Shown here: in pieces, positions 39,111 to 47,956 of the stretch
Position numbering within the stretch: position 1 is the stretch's first letter
Layout: each line of letters begins with the position of its first letter
DNA from: an uncultured Streptococcus sp.
Lineage (GTDB): Bacteria > Bacillota > Bacilli > Lactobacillales > Streptococcaceae
Length of the DNA stretch: 64,000 bases
Assembly (NCBI RefSeq): GCF_901875575.1
Contig: NZ_CABFMF010000077.1
Span: 5,390 to 69,389 of the forward strand
Reading direction: 5' to 3'
Position numbers and translations under genes: made by a program
Notes under the pieces: generated by a model
What the model was told of the DNA's origin: nothing
The model's database searches: none
Seen by the model: the letters and a program-made list of their open reading frames with translations, nothing else

Positions 39111-40379
39111 CTAGTTTTGATAGACAATTTGTCCTTTACAGATGGTATATTTGACCTGCCCTTTTAAGTTTTCACCGATAAATGGTGAATTGGATGCTTT
39201 AGAAGCAAAATGGGAGTCCACAAGACGGTCAGCTTTAGGATCAAAAATAGTGATATCTGCTGGACCATTCTCCGCCAAGTAACCTGCTTCAAAGTTATAT
39301 AGTTTTGCTGGATTGTATGTCATCTTTTCAAGTAATTCCATCAAGCTCAACTCACCCGCTTCGACTAAATAGGTCAATCCGAGAGAAAGAGAGGTTTCCA
39401 AACCAGTCATACCAGATGGTGCTTTGGTAATATCCTCAACGTTTTTCTCATCTGCATGGTGAGGGGCGTGGTCAGTCGCTATAACTGTGATAACGCCTGA
39501 TTTAAGACCTTCTATAACGGCACGACGGTCTGATTCCAAACGAAGCGGCGGATTCATCTTAGCATTGCTTCCTTGTGTCAAAAGGAGTGCTTCGGTCTTA
39601 GAAAAATGCTGTGGCGCTACTTCTGCTGTTACTTGCGCTCCCAATCCTTGAGCAAACTCCACTACTTTAACACTTTCTTCCTTAGACAAATGCTGGATGT
39701 GAACATGGGCCTTAGTTGCATAGGCAATCATGACATCACGCGCCATCATAGCATACTCAGCCACCCCAGTCGCACCACAGATATGGAAATGTTCTTTAGC
39801 AATATTTTCGTTAAAACCAAGAATCCCATTCAAACCTGGATCTTCTTCATGAAGGCTAATAAAGGTATTAAGCTTTTTAGCTTCTTCCATGGCTTCCTTG
39901 ACAACTTTACTGCTTTCAAGCGGAATACCGTCATCAGAAAAACCGACTGCACCAGCTTCTAAGAGTTCTTTAAAGTCAGTCAAATCTTGCCCATTAAAAT
40001 TTTTAGTAATGGTCGCAACCGTCTTAACATGAATCTTCTCTTTGGCAGCTGACTGGAGAACTTCTTGCAAGGTTTCTACATCTGAAATGGTTGGACTAGT
40101 ATTAGCCATCATGACAACCGTTGTAAAGCCACCTGCAGCGGCTGCTAGGGCACCAGTATGAATATCTTCCTTGTGGGTCTGACCAGGTTCACGGAAATGA
40201 ACGTGGATATCAACCAAACCAGGAGCAACTACAAGACCTGTAGCATCAACGATGTCTACTCCTTCTTCTTTGATTTCGGGCGCAATTTTGACAATTTTCC
40301 CATCTTGGACTAGAACATCACACACTTGATCCAAACCAGACTTGGGATCCATAACACGACCATTTTTGATTAGTAGCAT
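39111..40379 (-). CDS. pyrC: Dihydroorotase
   Basis: 422 residues. Metal ligands in DIHVHFREPG near residue 58, then the HLSKEES and ATDHAPHH motifs near 230 and 300 are present. It closes carbamoyl aspartate to dihydroorotate, step three of pyrimidine synthesis. The start follows AAGGAGAAAGCAG. It is in one operon with mutX and ung, separated from the rest of the pyr genes as in pneumococcus. Confidence 0.97.
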   Translation of the reverse strand: MLLIKNGRVMDPKSGLDQVCDVLVQDGKIVKIAPEIKEEGVDIVDATGLVVAPGLVDIHVHFREPGQTHKEDIHTGALAAAAGGFTTVVMMANTSPTISDVETLQEVLQSAAKEKIHVKTVATITKNFNGQDLTDFKELLEAGAVGFSDDGIPLESSKVVKEAMEEAKKLNTFISLHEEDPGLNGILGFNENIAKEHFHICGATGVAEYAMMARDVMIAYATKAHVHIQHLSKEESVKVVEFAQGLGAQVTAEVAPQHFSKTEALLLTQGSNAKMNPPLRLESDRRAVIEGLKSGVITVIATDHAPHHADEKNVEDITKAPSGMTGLETSLSLGLTYLVEAGELSLMELLEKMTYNPAKLYNFEAGYLAENGPADITIFDPKADRLVDSHFASKASNSPFIGENLKGQVKYTICKGQIVYQN

Positions 40380-40391
40380 CTGCTTTCTCCT

Positions 40392-40856
40392 TTATTCATA
40401 GAAATCAACTTGGGTATCCAACAATTTATCCCCATCATAAACAAACTTGGCTGAAAAGAAGGGTTTATCTTCTAAAAGCCACCCAACAAAGGTATGGTCA
40501 CCTTCCCAAGTCGGCTTACTCAAAACCTCGTCATAGGGAACCCATTCTAGCGTTCCCTCATTGCAATCAATCAAATCCCCCTCAAACTCCGTCACCTTAA
40601 AAACATAGGTGTACCAGTCTAAATCTGGTGTAAATTCAGGAAAAGTGATGACACCTTTTAGAACTGGTTTGGCTTTGAGCCCTGTTTCTTCAAGGATTTC
40701 ACGCGCCGCGCATTCCTGAGGAGTCTCTCCTCTCTCTAGCTTACCACCCACACCAATCCATTTACCCGCATGAACATCATTAGGCTTCTTATTACGATGG
40801 AGCATGAGCAGTTCTTTCCCGTTATCAATGTAGCAAATCGTCGCTAACTGAGGCAT
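40392..40856 (-). CDS. mutX: NUDIX hydrolase, 8-oxo-dGTP diphosphatase MutX
   Basis: 154 residues with a complete NUDIX box GGKLERGETPQECAAREILEETGL near residues 36-59. Length and context match MutX of pneumococcus, which cleanses 8-oxo-dGTP from the nucleotide pool. It sits between ung and pyrC with 9-12 nt spacers; AAGGAG precedes it. Together with ung and mutY elsewhere in the window it covers oxidative and deamination damage. Confidence 0.93.
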   Translation of the reverse strand: MPQLATICYIDNGKELLMLHRNKKPNDVHAGKWIGVGGKLERGETPQECAAREILEETGLKAKPVLKGVITFPEFTPDLDWYTYVFKVTEFEGDLIDCNEGTLEWVPYDEVLSKPTWEGDHTFVGWLLEDKPFFSAKFVYDGDKLLDTQVDFYE

Positions 40857-40865
40857 ATTTTCTCC

Positions 40866-41519
40866 TTATCTAAGCCAATCGATTGGCTCTTGTCCGGTCT
40901 CTTTTAAGAATGCATTGGCCTTGGAAAAAGGCTTGGAACCCCAAAATCCTCTATAGACTGACAAAGGACTGGGATGGGCTGATTCGATAATCAAGTGATG
41001 AGGATTGGTAACCAAGGTCTTCTTCTTGCGTGCATAGGATCCCCAGAGTACAAAGACCACTGGCCTATCTAGATGATTGACCACCTGAATCACAGCATCC
41101 GTAAAAGGCTCCCATATCTGACCAGCATGACCATTGGCCTGTCCAACAGGAACCGTCAAACAAGCATTGAGAAGCAAGACTCCTTGCTTAGCCCAAGCTG
41201 TCAAATCATGGGATTTCTTAACACCAAGATCATCTGACAATTCCTTCAAGATATTTTGCAAGGACGGCGGAGCTGGGATAGAGTCAGGAACAGAAAAACT
41301 CAAGCCCTGAGCTTGACCTGGCCCGTGATAGGGATCTTGCCCTAGAATCACCACCTTAACTTCTTCAAGCGGTGTTGTCAAGAGAGCCTGAAAAACCTTT
41401 TCCTTTGGCGGATAAATAGTCCCCTGAGAATAGACCTGATTCATAAACTGATTGATTTTCCCAAAATAACCCTCAGGTAATTGCGCCTTAATCAAAGCAT
41501 GCCAAGACGAGTGTTCCAT
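40866..41519 (-). CDS. ung: Uracil-DNA glycosylase
   Basis: 217 residues from the ATG at 41519, six bases after AAGGAG; a TTG two codons earlier abuts that site and is unlikely. GQDPYHGPGQAQGLSFSV holds the catalytic Asp, and HPSPLSVYRGF holds the catalytic His and minor-groove loop. It removes uracil from DNA. First gene of the ung-mutX-pyrC-MATE unit. Confidence 0.97.
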   Translation of the reverse strand: MEHSSWHALIKAQLPEGYFGKINQFMNQVYSQGTIYPPKEKVFQALLTTPLEEVKVVILGQDPYHGPGQAQGLSFSVPDSIPAPPSLQNILKELSDDLGVKKSHDLTAWAKQGVLLLNACLTVPVGQANGHAGQIWEPFTDAVIQVVNHLDRPVVFVLWGSYARKKKTLVTNPHHLIIESAHPSPLSVYRGFWGSKPFSKANAFLKETGQEPIDWLR

Positions 41520-41547
41520 AGCCAACTCCTTCGTTTTTACTGCCTCT

Positions 41548-41582
41548 ATTATAGCAAAAAGTGGCTATCTAAACCACTTTTT
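41548..41582 (-). promoter_or_regulatory. ung promoter fused to an upstream terminator
   Basis: Read on -, AAAAAGTGG pairs with CCACTTTTT (41556-41582), a perfect 9-bp stem with a T run that would end transcripts from the lipoprotein operon. Its T run leads into TGCTATAAT (41548-41556), an extended -10 for ung. The -35 is poor. Confidence 0.7.
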
Positions 41583-41794
41583 ACAGTATCTACAAACATT
41601 CGAGAAATTTTGTAAAAAATTTATAATAGAAGGCGTTTATTCATTACCTTATTGACGCTTGACTTAAACTCATCACTTGTTTTTTGTTTATAATAATCAA
41701 CTCTTATAGAAGCCACGCTACAGCAAATCGACGAATCAGAAAGATAGCCAATAAATTTTAAAATACTATCATTATGCTTTTCAACATCAATAAA

Positions 41795-42892
41795 CTATCT
41801 AACAATTAAATAATGTGCATCTTTTATCTTATAATTTTCTAGATTAATTACCGTTTGATTTTTATTAACAATATTATATTTAACAAGAGAATCATTGAAT
41901 AAAAAATAATAGAAGTTATCTTTAAATGTAAAATAAGGTGAAGTGTAATTTTCTGTACTAAAACCTTCCAGATGAATAATATCTTTTTCTAAATTATCTA
42001 AATTGACAGTAGTAAAGGAGAATTCGCCATTATTCAAACCATCATTCTCTATAATCAATTGATTATTTTTTAAATCATAGTGAATATTAGTTGGATACTT
42101 ATCAGGAATATCGATATAATTCTTGTTTTGACTTTTTAAATCAAAAACCAATAATTTATTTCCTGACTGATATTCCCCATTAGAATTACGCCCACTAAGT
42201 GCTTCCACAATATACAAGACATCATCTACATTAACCATTCTCATATATGCAGATGGTTCGTCTAGATTATATTTTTCGACGATGTTGAATTCTTTATCCA
42301 TTTTCCAAATTTCTGTATTAGGAACATGAGTTGATAAATCCAGTGTGCTTACAAGTAAGTATAAATAATTATCTACAATAACAAACTGTTGACTGGCATT
42401 TAGTTGATCATCATTTTTCACGGTAACATTAGTGACAACATCTAAATTATTATCATATTTATAAAATTCAATTCTATCTGTAAAGACAGCAGTTGCATAT
42501 AAATAATCTCCATCAGTTATGGATGCATATGCATCATTCCCTTCTGCTACTTTAAATTTTTCACTTAAATTTTCCTTATTAATTCTAGATACATATCTTT
42601 TCAGATTTAGTGTATCTTTTGTTTTTGCAGTTGAATAAGACCCTGCTTCTGAAAAACTTTCTGCCCAATAGATGTATTTTTCTTTTCTAGCTATATTTAC
42701 CTTGAACTCATTTAAATCATAATCATTAAATACAGCTATTTTATCGCTAGTCCAGATAGCCATTTTAAAATTATCTACTGAATTTTCCTTATTTAACTGA
42801 CAGGCACTTAAACAAATAAGGTAGAAACAAGCACTTATTGCAATCAACAAAAGGCCCAAAGCTATCATTCTTTTTTTCAATTTCATACTCAT
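41795..42892 (-). CDS. Secreted lipoprotein, probable beta-propeller
   Basis: 365 residues. The N-terminus is a lipoprotein signal: basic KLKKR, a hydrophobic core and lipobox LSAC with Cys31. The rest has repeated strand-rich units with IWKMD, VDDVLYIV, DYLYATA and DNYLYLL, reminiscent of blades of a propeller, but no enzymatic motif. The start ATGA overlaps the stop of the upstream papain-like gene, so the pair is co-translated and likely co-functional at the cell surface. I do not recognise the protein. Confidence 0.85.
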   Translation of the reverse strand: MSMKLKKRMIALGLLLIAISACFYLICLSACQLNKENSVDNFKMAIWTSDKIAVFNDYDLNEFKVNIARKEKYIYWAESFSEAGSYSTAKTKDTLNLKRYVSRINKENLSEKFKVAEGNDAYASITDGDYLYATAVFTDRIEFYKYDNNLDVVTNVTVKNDDQLNASQQFVIVDNYLYLLVSTLDLSTHVPNTEIWKMDKEFNIVEKYNLDEPSAYMRMVNVDDVLYIVEALSGRNSNGEYQSGNKLLVFDLKSQNKNYIDIPDKYPTNIHYDLKNNQLIIENDGLNNGEFSFTTVNLDNLEKDIIHLEGFSTENYTSPYFTFKDNFYYFLFNDSLVKYNIVNKNQTVINLENYKIKDAHYLIVR

Positions 42893-43533
42893 TTATTCCT
42901 ATATATCAATACTGTTTCACTCGATTTAAGTAGCTCAAACGGATGGATAGCATAACCCCAATCCCAAGTACCAATATCTACTCCTGTTACATCTTTATAT
43001 CCTGCCCAAACTAACTGAGAACAATAAAATTTATTTCTAGTATTAATATTGAAAAATTCATGGTTGTAAGGTTTTCCGATTTGTCTAGCAGCCCAATATG
43101 CAACATTTTGATCATCTTGAATACTTGTTTTTTTAACACCTATTTGATAAACAGTACTACCGCTAAAACGATTTGTCCAATTCCCATATACAACTTGAAC
43201 CCCTGTGCCTGGATTAGATTCAATCGTTGCATAATAGTAAGGGTCAGCTGCTACAATTCCAGCATGCCCATTATTAAAAAGAGGAGTTATCGCATATGAA
43301 TCACTTATGCAAATAACACCATCTCTCCAGGTCCATCCTCCATGTGCAGCTCTATCCATTGTTTTCCAGTCACCTATGGGAGTTTCAGAATTTATATCTT
43401 CTAAAACAGATTTTTCCCAAACTCTCATTTCATTTTTATCTATAGATTCCTCCATAGCATATACATATTCGTTAAAACCACATAATGACAAAAAAATGAC
43501 ACCAATACTTAATTTTTTAGTTAATTTACTCAT
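42889..43533 (-). CDS. Secreted YiiX-like permuted papain-fold (NlpC/P60-related) protein
   Basis: 214 residues from the ATG at 43533, seven bases after AGGAG. A signal peptide spans about residues 1-26 (cut near YVYA-ME). The circularly permuted papain pattern is visible: His90 in NNGHAGIV and Cys171 in FYCSQLVWAGY, with a stretch between them that ends in a substrate-loop region. Such proteins cleave or bind amide or ester bonds, often in envelope polymers; the substrate is unknown. The reading frame stays open upstream, but the earlier starts lack a suitable ribosome site. Confidence 0.85.
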   Translation of the reverse strand: MSKLTKKLSIGVIFLSLCGFNEYVYAMEESIDKNEMRVWEKSVLEDINSETPIGDWKTMDRAAHGGWTWRDGVICISDSYAITPLFNNGHAGIVAADPYYYATIESNPGTGVQVVYGNWTNRFSGSTVYQIGVKKTSIQDDQNVAYWAARQIGKPYNHEFFNINTRNKFYCSQLVWAGYKDVTGVDIGTWDWGYAIHPFELLKSSETVLIYRNK

Positions 43534-43585
43534 ATTCTTTCTCCTAAATAAACCACAACTATTGGAATTAATATTCATAAATAAC

Positions 43586-43597
43586 TCAACTGCACAT
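43586..43597 (-). promoter_or_regulatory. Three-codon upstream reading frame (ATG TGC AGT TGA)
   Basis: A strong AAGGAG lies six bases before this ATG, yet the frame stops after Met-Cys-Ser, 52 nt before the secreted protein start. It may be a regulatory leader, or the remnant of an older start. Confidence 0.4.
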
Positions 43598-43638
43598 GAC
43601 AATCTCCTTCTTTCTGTTTATATTTTTATATATATACA

Positions 43639-43667
43639 ATTATAACTGAATAAATAAAATCTGTCAA
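43639..43667 (-). promoter_or_regulatory. Consensus promoter of the secreted protein-lipoprotein operon
   Basis: TTGACA (43662-43667) and TATAAT (43639-43644) are separated by 17 bp: a perfect sigma-70 promoter, so strong constitutive expression is expected. Confidence 0.9.
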
Positions 43668-43751
43668 ATATATATAAAGCGTTTTCAAAAAAAGCCTTGT
43701 AATCTAAATTTCCATAATTTCAATACCACTCTACACTTTATTTTGACATGT

Positions 43752-44444
43752 TTAAAGTAGTTCCAAGCAATCCAACAAGTCTTGATAGGAATGGACTTCG
43801 TAGGTTGGCTGGGCTTGTGTGTGATTTTCGAGGTTATGAGGGTTGTACCAGATGGTGTCAATCCCAGCATTATTTCCACCTTGAATGTCGGCAGTTAGAG
43901 AATCTCCAATCATCAGCGTCTTTTCTTTGCTAAAGCCAGCAATCTGCTGACCGATTTTTTCATAAAATAGAGCATCAGGTTTTTGTGTTTGCAACTGTTC
44001 AGAGATAAAGACTTGATTGAAATAAGGCGCTAGACCAGATTGAGTCAAACGCCCTGTCTGAATGGCAGTTATTCCATTTGTCGCAGCATACAGCTCATAA
44101 TCTCGCTCGATAAGGCTATCCAAGAGTTCATGAGCGCCTGAAAAAGTTTGTCCCTGCTGGGCAAGGTAAAATTGGTAACGCTGGGCTAGAAAACTACCGT
44201 CTTTTTCCTGTCCAAAATAAGCAAATAAACGAGAAAAGCGCGTGTTAACCAGCTCTTGTTTACTGATTTTCTTTTGTTCCAAGTCCTTCCAGAGAGCCTT
44301 GTTCATGGGAACGTAATAATCTTTATAAACCTGAATATCTGCAACCCCTTCTTCTTTTAGGAGTTGCGTTAAAGCCACATCCTCAGCAACATCAAAATCA
44401 AGAAGAGTGTGGTCAAGGTCGAAAAGTAGAAATTTGTAGGACAA
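43752..44444 (-). CDS. HAD-family hydrolase, YjjG-type nucleotidase
   Basis: 230 residues from a TTG at 44444, ten bases after AAAGGA; an in-frame GTG 36 nt upstream lacks a ribosome site. HAD motif I LLFDLDHTLLDF, motif II YAATNG, a motif III Lys (QKPDALFY) and motif IV MIGDSLTADIQGG are all present, with the helical cap between. YjjG-type enzymes dephosphorylate nucleoside monophosphates, including non-canonical pyrimidine nucleotides. Assignment to YjjG rests on overall pattern and length. Confidence 0.9.
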   Translation of the reverse strand: MSYKFLLFDLDHTLLDFDVAEDVALTQLLKEEGVADIQVYKDYYVPMNKALWKDLEQKKISKQELVNTRFSRLFAYFGQEKDGSFLAQRYQFYLAQQGQTFSGAHELLDSLIERDYELYAATNGITAIQTGRLTQSGLAPYFNQVFISEQLQTQKPDALFYEKIGQQIAGFSKEKTLMIGDSLTADIQGGNNAGIDTIWYNPHNLENHTQAQPTYEVHSYQDLLDCLELL

Positions 44445-44563
44445 TTTGGTGTTTTCCTTTCTAAGATAAACAACTTTCACTTCAGCCAGTTGTTCAATGT
44501 AAAAACTTAAAAGTAGTATAGTACCACAAAGAATAATAGTTCTAATGGATTAACTAACCCATA

Positions 44564-44803
44564 CTATTCTAGTGAATTATAGAAAAATCTCCTATAAATT
44601 CGAGCAATAGTTAAAATACATGCAAATATGACTCCCAAAATAGATAATACTATTTTCACAAAACTCATTTCAGAGCCTATTACATAGATATGAAAAAGAG
44701 GGGCTAGTCCTACACATAGAGACAATAGATAACTAATAAATCTTATCTCACCAATTCCTGCAAAAAAATGTTTCATTTTAAATATCCCAATTCCACCTTT
44801 CAT
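44564..44803 (-). CDS. Small membrane protein, unknown
   Basis: 79 residues with two hydrophobic helices (FISYLLSLCVGLAPLFHIYVI and IVLSILGVIFACILTIA) and a basic C-terminus (RIYRRFFYNS). The ATG at 44803 is next to the stop of the upstream small membrane gene; an internal ATG nine codons later is an alternative start. I do not recognise it. Neighbouring tiny membrane genes and a broken bacteriocin-like peptide suggest an immunity-type patch. Confidence 0.6.
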   Translation of the reverse strand: MKGGIGIFKMKHFFAGIGEIRFISYLLSLCVGLAPLFHIYVIGSEMSFVKIVLSILGVIFACILTIARIYRRFFYNSLE

Positions 44804-44804
44804 C

Positions 44805-45035
44805 TTAATAATCCACTAGCAAATCTATTGGCTTCTCTTTTTTTTTGAAAAATCTTGACAACAAATTTACTCCACTTAATGCTACTAAGACTTCAATGGG
44901 TAAAAAATAGTAATCCCATATCAAATGAGAAATCAGCAATGTTAGAAATAGTATACAGTCAAAATAACTATTCTGAAAATACTCTGTAATTACATAATAC
45001 AGAAACACCACAACCATCAAAATTAAAACAACCAT
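44805..45035 (-). CDS. Small membrane protein, unknown
   Basis: 76 residues: two or three hydrophobic segments (VVLILMVVVFLYYVI, YFDCILFLTLLISHLIWDYY) and a basic patch RFFKKKEK near the C-terminus. It is immediately upstream of another small membrane gene. Hydrophobicity and size resemble bacteriocin immunity proteins, but no specific family can be named. Confidence 0.6.
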   Translation of the reverse strand: MVVLILMVVVFLYYVITEYFQNSYFDCILFLTLLISHLIWDYYFLPIEVLVALSGVNLLSRFFKKKEKPIDLLVDY

Positions 45036-45151
45036 TATAATACTATCATCCTGTTCTTAATTTATTGTCACTTTTTCCATCCCATTCATCAATAGCATTA
45101 AAAAATCCAATCAAGAAATGATTACCTACTCACTAATACTATTTCCAAAAT

Positions 45152-45331
45152 TTAATTTTTTGGGGGATTTAGTAACGCAATTCCAATTAGCAATACACCT
45201 AATATAAATAAAAGTATTTCCCAAAATTGATTCTCAGTTTTAATAAAAGGTATAAGATACATACTAACCAATATGGAACTTGCTCCTAAAAGAGCAAAGA
45301 CCACTCTGACTTTATCGCTTAGTTTAAACAT
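45152..45331 (-). CDS. 59-residue membrane protein next to the bacteriocin-like remnant
   Basis: Starts MFKLSDKVRVV, has two membrane helices (VFALLGASSILVSMYLIPF and ILLFILGVLLIGIALL) and ends NPPKN. Its ATG is two bases after the stop of the broken peptide gene, so it was probably co-translated with it. An immunity role is the simplest guess, from context only. Weak GGGAA precedes it. Confidence 0.6.
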   Translation of the reverse strand: MFKLSDKVRVVFALLGASSILVSMYLIPFIKTENQFWEILLFILGVLLIGIALLNPPKN

Positions 45332-45333
45332 AT

Positions 45334-45468
45334 TTAATTCCCATAAAATAAGCAGTGGCTACGTTTACTGTAATATTCCCCGTCTTTATGTAGAGATAAT
45401 TCCCCATCAAGACACCTCATCTCTTCTTACTCAATAGCAGCATAATTGTTTGGTGATACGAGTTTCAT
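45334..45468 (-). pseudogene. Bacteriocin-like peptide gene with an in-frame stop
   Basis: After GAGGAG and 7 nt, the frame reads MKLVSPNNYAAIE, then TAA (45427-45429), then continues in the same frame EEMRCLDGELSLHKDG and on to a natural stop at 45334. The pattern (acidic leader, EEM.xLDG, then a GG-like position changed to GE) recalls double-glycine leaders of class II bacteriocins. The early stop and lost GG imply it is inactive. Resemblance is by eye and the true family is uncertain. Confidence 0.5.
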
Positions 45469-45612
45469 AAGATTTCTCCTCTTTAACGTGGCATGGTTAA
45501 GATAGTTCTCTAATAAGTAATCGTCGACTGCGTTTAAAGCACTTTGTTACCTAGATAAGATATCCTTTCTCTATTTGATTTTAAAGAGAACTAAGATGCA
45601 ACCATATTTATC

Positions 45613-46344
45613 TCACTTCTTATTTTTAAATAACTCATACTCTTTTTCTCTGATAAAGGGAAGTGAGAAATTAGAAAAAATTAGTAGAATTGAAAACAGA
45701 TATTCGTCTTTTTGTATCACTAAAACATAGACAAAAAATAAATAGACCATCAAATCTAGTACAAAAAGAGAAAATAGCCTCCTTTTCATTACCTTACTTG
45801 TCTTAAAAATTCTGTTTAATAGAACCTTTATCGTAGTATCTACACAAATTTTTATCAAAAAGATAAGAGTCAGTACATGATTAGCAACTGTACCATGAAG
45901 AATAAATGGAAATATAGTTAATATAAAACTAGAAATCTCTAAATATTTTATCCAAGGAGAATGAGACATCTTACTTTTAAACTGACTGATTTTCCTATAC
46001 TCGCTAGCTAATCTAGTATCAAAATCTCTACCAATTTTATTAAATATTAAGAACTCCAGTATAAAAATACTGATTAATACGATATAAGTAGAAAGGTTTC
46101 CTGGGAAAAATTTATTGATTAAAATTGGAAAACTCATTAACAGAATTGAGTTTATAGCCAAACAAATGGATACTATTTTATTCTTCACAGAGTATATAGG
46201 TAGCGATACTATTGAATAGAGAAACGCTAAAAAAATAAGCAAGAAATACTCAGTGCTGCTAATTAGCGGCGCCCTTAATGATAAAAATAGATAGGCACCC
46301 CACACGATGATATGCACTTTACGAATTGACTCTAGATTACTCAT
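45613..46344 (-). CDS. Multi-pass membrane protein, unknown
   Basis: 243 residues with about seven hydrophobic segments in two groups, separated by a charged cytosolic stretch (KIGRDFDTRLASEYRKISQFKSKM). No recognisable motif. It is a lone gene on - between the bacteriocin-like patch and a 640-bp empty region, with the low G+C of its surroundings. It may belong to the same accessory patch. Confidence 0.7.
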   Translation of the reverse strand: MSNLESIRKVHIIVWGAYLFLSLRAPLISSTEYFLLIFLAFLYSIVSLPIYSVKNKIVSICLAINSILLMSFPILINKFFPGNLSTYIVLISIFILEFLIFNKIGRDFDTRLASEYRKISQFKSKMSHSPWIKYLEISSFILTIFPFILHGTVANHVLTLIFLIKICVDTTIKVLLNRIFKTSKVMKRRLFSLFVLDLMVYLFFVYVLVIQKDEYLFSILLIFSNFSLPFIREKEYELFKNKK

Positions 46345-46985
46345 CTACCTACTCCTAATATGTAAAGGGAATCTATTTTTAGTTCCATTCTCTTTCCAAC
46401 AAGTTATAAGCGTTTTATTATATTTCCTTCTTCTACATTAGGTAAAGTTGAAATACATTTTTTGCAAGTGAAAATATAATTGTTATTTGGAGACCCAAAA
46501 TATCTATCCCTCTTCTAGACACAAACCAAGTCAGATTAAAGATACAAATATAATGGTAGGGCTTTCTTTTACTTTAGACTACCATAAAACAAGGAATCTT
46601 TCAACAAAATTCATTGTCAGACTACTATTCTAGAAGATTGACAGCCCAAATCTTTCAGAATAGAACTATCCTATCTATCGAACACCCTATCTTCATAAAT
46701 ATATATGTAATTCTAGACCTAGAATTCCTATAAACTAAATGTTTTCGCGCTATTCTAAGCTATTGATAGCCTTAAATGTTAATTTTTGAGCAATTCTAAA
46801 GCTAGAATAGTTCCATCACAATCAGTTTTGAATGATTCACAATTTAGAAACACTATGATTCTACTCCTTTTAAACAAAAAGGAACTGCCCAAGCAATCCT
46901 TTTCTGATTTTGTAATAATCTACTTAAAATTTGATAGTAGAGATAATCAATAACTCACCTATAGACGGAATGAGAGGAAGATTCC
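46345..46985. other. Gene-free region between the accessory patch and dhaM
   Basis: 640 bp with no supported gene on either strand. It is AT-rich and has several short variants of CTATTCTA and GAATAG around 46620-46820, which look like decayed repeats. The only clear element is the dha terminator at its right end. Confidence 0.5.
46876..46903 (-). terminator. Probable terminator of dhaKLM
   Basis: On -, AAAAGGA pairs with TCCTTTTT across a loop of about 14 nt, followed by T-rich sequence, about 80 nt past the dhaM stop. Confidence 0.6.
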
Positions 46986-47360
46986 TTATTTATTGATTTC
47001 AAGCTCCGTCAACTGTGTTTGAATAACTGACAGTTCTGCCCCAGCCTGAAGAAGAGCTGCTGCAGTATAGGCGCCTTCTACAATTGGAACCCTGTTGATG
47101 ATGATACTTTTATCACTGAAATCAGCCACCATTTCTAAGTTCATTTTAGCAGAACCGAGGTCAAAAAAAGCTAATAAAGTATCTGCTGGATTTTCGGAAA
47201 CAACCCTGTCTACTTGATCAAAACTCGTTCCAATTCCTCCATCTTCGGTTCCTCCTACATAAGTAATCGGAACATCTTTAGCTACTTCACTAATCAGTTC
47301 AACAACACCTTCTGCAATGTTTTTGGAATGTGAAACGATAACAAGACCAATACTTCCCAT
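46986..47360 (-). CDS. dhaM: PTS-dependent dihydroxyacetone kinase, phosphotransferase subunit DhaM
   Basis: 124 residues, the EIIA-Man-like short form without fused HPr or EI domains. The phosphorylated His is in IVSHSKNIAEG near residue 11, and GGTEDGGIGTS follows. It passes phosphate from HPr to the ADP held by DhaL. It overlaps dhaL by one base and ends the dhaKLM operon. Confidence 0.95.
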   Translation of the reverse strand: MGSIGLVIVSHSKNIAEGVVELISEVAKDVPITYVGGTEDGGIGTSFDQVDRVVSENPADTLLAFFDLGSAKMNLEMVADFSDKSIIINRVPIVEGAYTAAALLQAGAELSVIQTQLTELEINK

Positions 47361-47935
47361 TAAACCACCCCAGTTTCTAAAAGAGCAGTAAAGAGTAATC
47401 CTGATGAGAATGATCCAGGATCAATATGTCCAAGAGAACGTTCTCCTACATAAGATGCTCTTCCTTTAGTTGCAAGTAAATCTTTGGTAGCATTCACTAC
47501 CTGATCAATAAGCTCTTTAGTCAATTGGCCAGCAGACAAGGCAGCAATAACAGGAGTCCAAACGTCAACCATTGTCTTTTCTCCAACTTCTGCTTTCCCA
47601 CGTTTGACAATCATATCCAGACCACTTTGTAAAATTTCTTCTAATTTAGAATGAGAATCAGCCTTGGCCATGCCCATAAAAGCAGAGCCATACAGAGGAC
47701 CAGAAGCACCGCCTACCTTACTCAATAGTTGCATTGAGACAAGTTTAAAAACATCACTGCTGGTTTCAAATTGCTTTCCTTCTAAGTTTTCCATAACTGC
47801 AACCATTCCACGCGCCATATTTCCACCGTGGTCTCCATCTCCTATAGGAGTGTCTAACTCACTAAGGTAATCTTTCTGTTCTTGAATTTTTTCATTAAAA
47901 AGCTTCATCCATTCAAGTGCTTGTTCAGCATTCAT
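47360..47935 (-). CDS. dhaL: Dihydroxyacetone kinase subunit DhaL (ADP-binding)
   Basis: 191 residues. The Mg-ADP-binding motif TPIGDGDHGGNMARG near residue 26 and the SGPLYG loop near residue 79 are intact. DhaL holds ADP as a permanent cofactor that shuttles phosphate from DhaM to dihydroxyacetone on DhaK. It sits between dhaK and dhaM. Confidence 0.96.
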   Translation of the reverse strand: MNAEQALEWMKLFNEKIQEQKDYLSELDTPIGDGDHGGNMARGMVAVMENLEGKQFETSSDVFKLVSMQLLSKVGGASGPLYGSAFMGMAKADSHSKLEEILQSGLDMIVKRGKAEVGEKTMVDVWTPVIAALSAGQLTKELIDQVVNATKDLLATKGRASYVGERSLGHIDPGSFSSGLLFTALLETGVV

Positions 47936-47956
47936 GCGACATTTCCTCCTTGACTT

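Noticed and set aside
39573..39962. 129-codon + frame inside pyrC
   Set aside because: Antisense to a complete dihydroorotase gene; no promoter or ribosome site.
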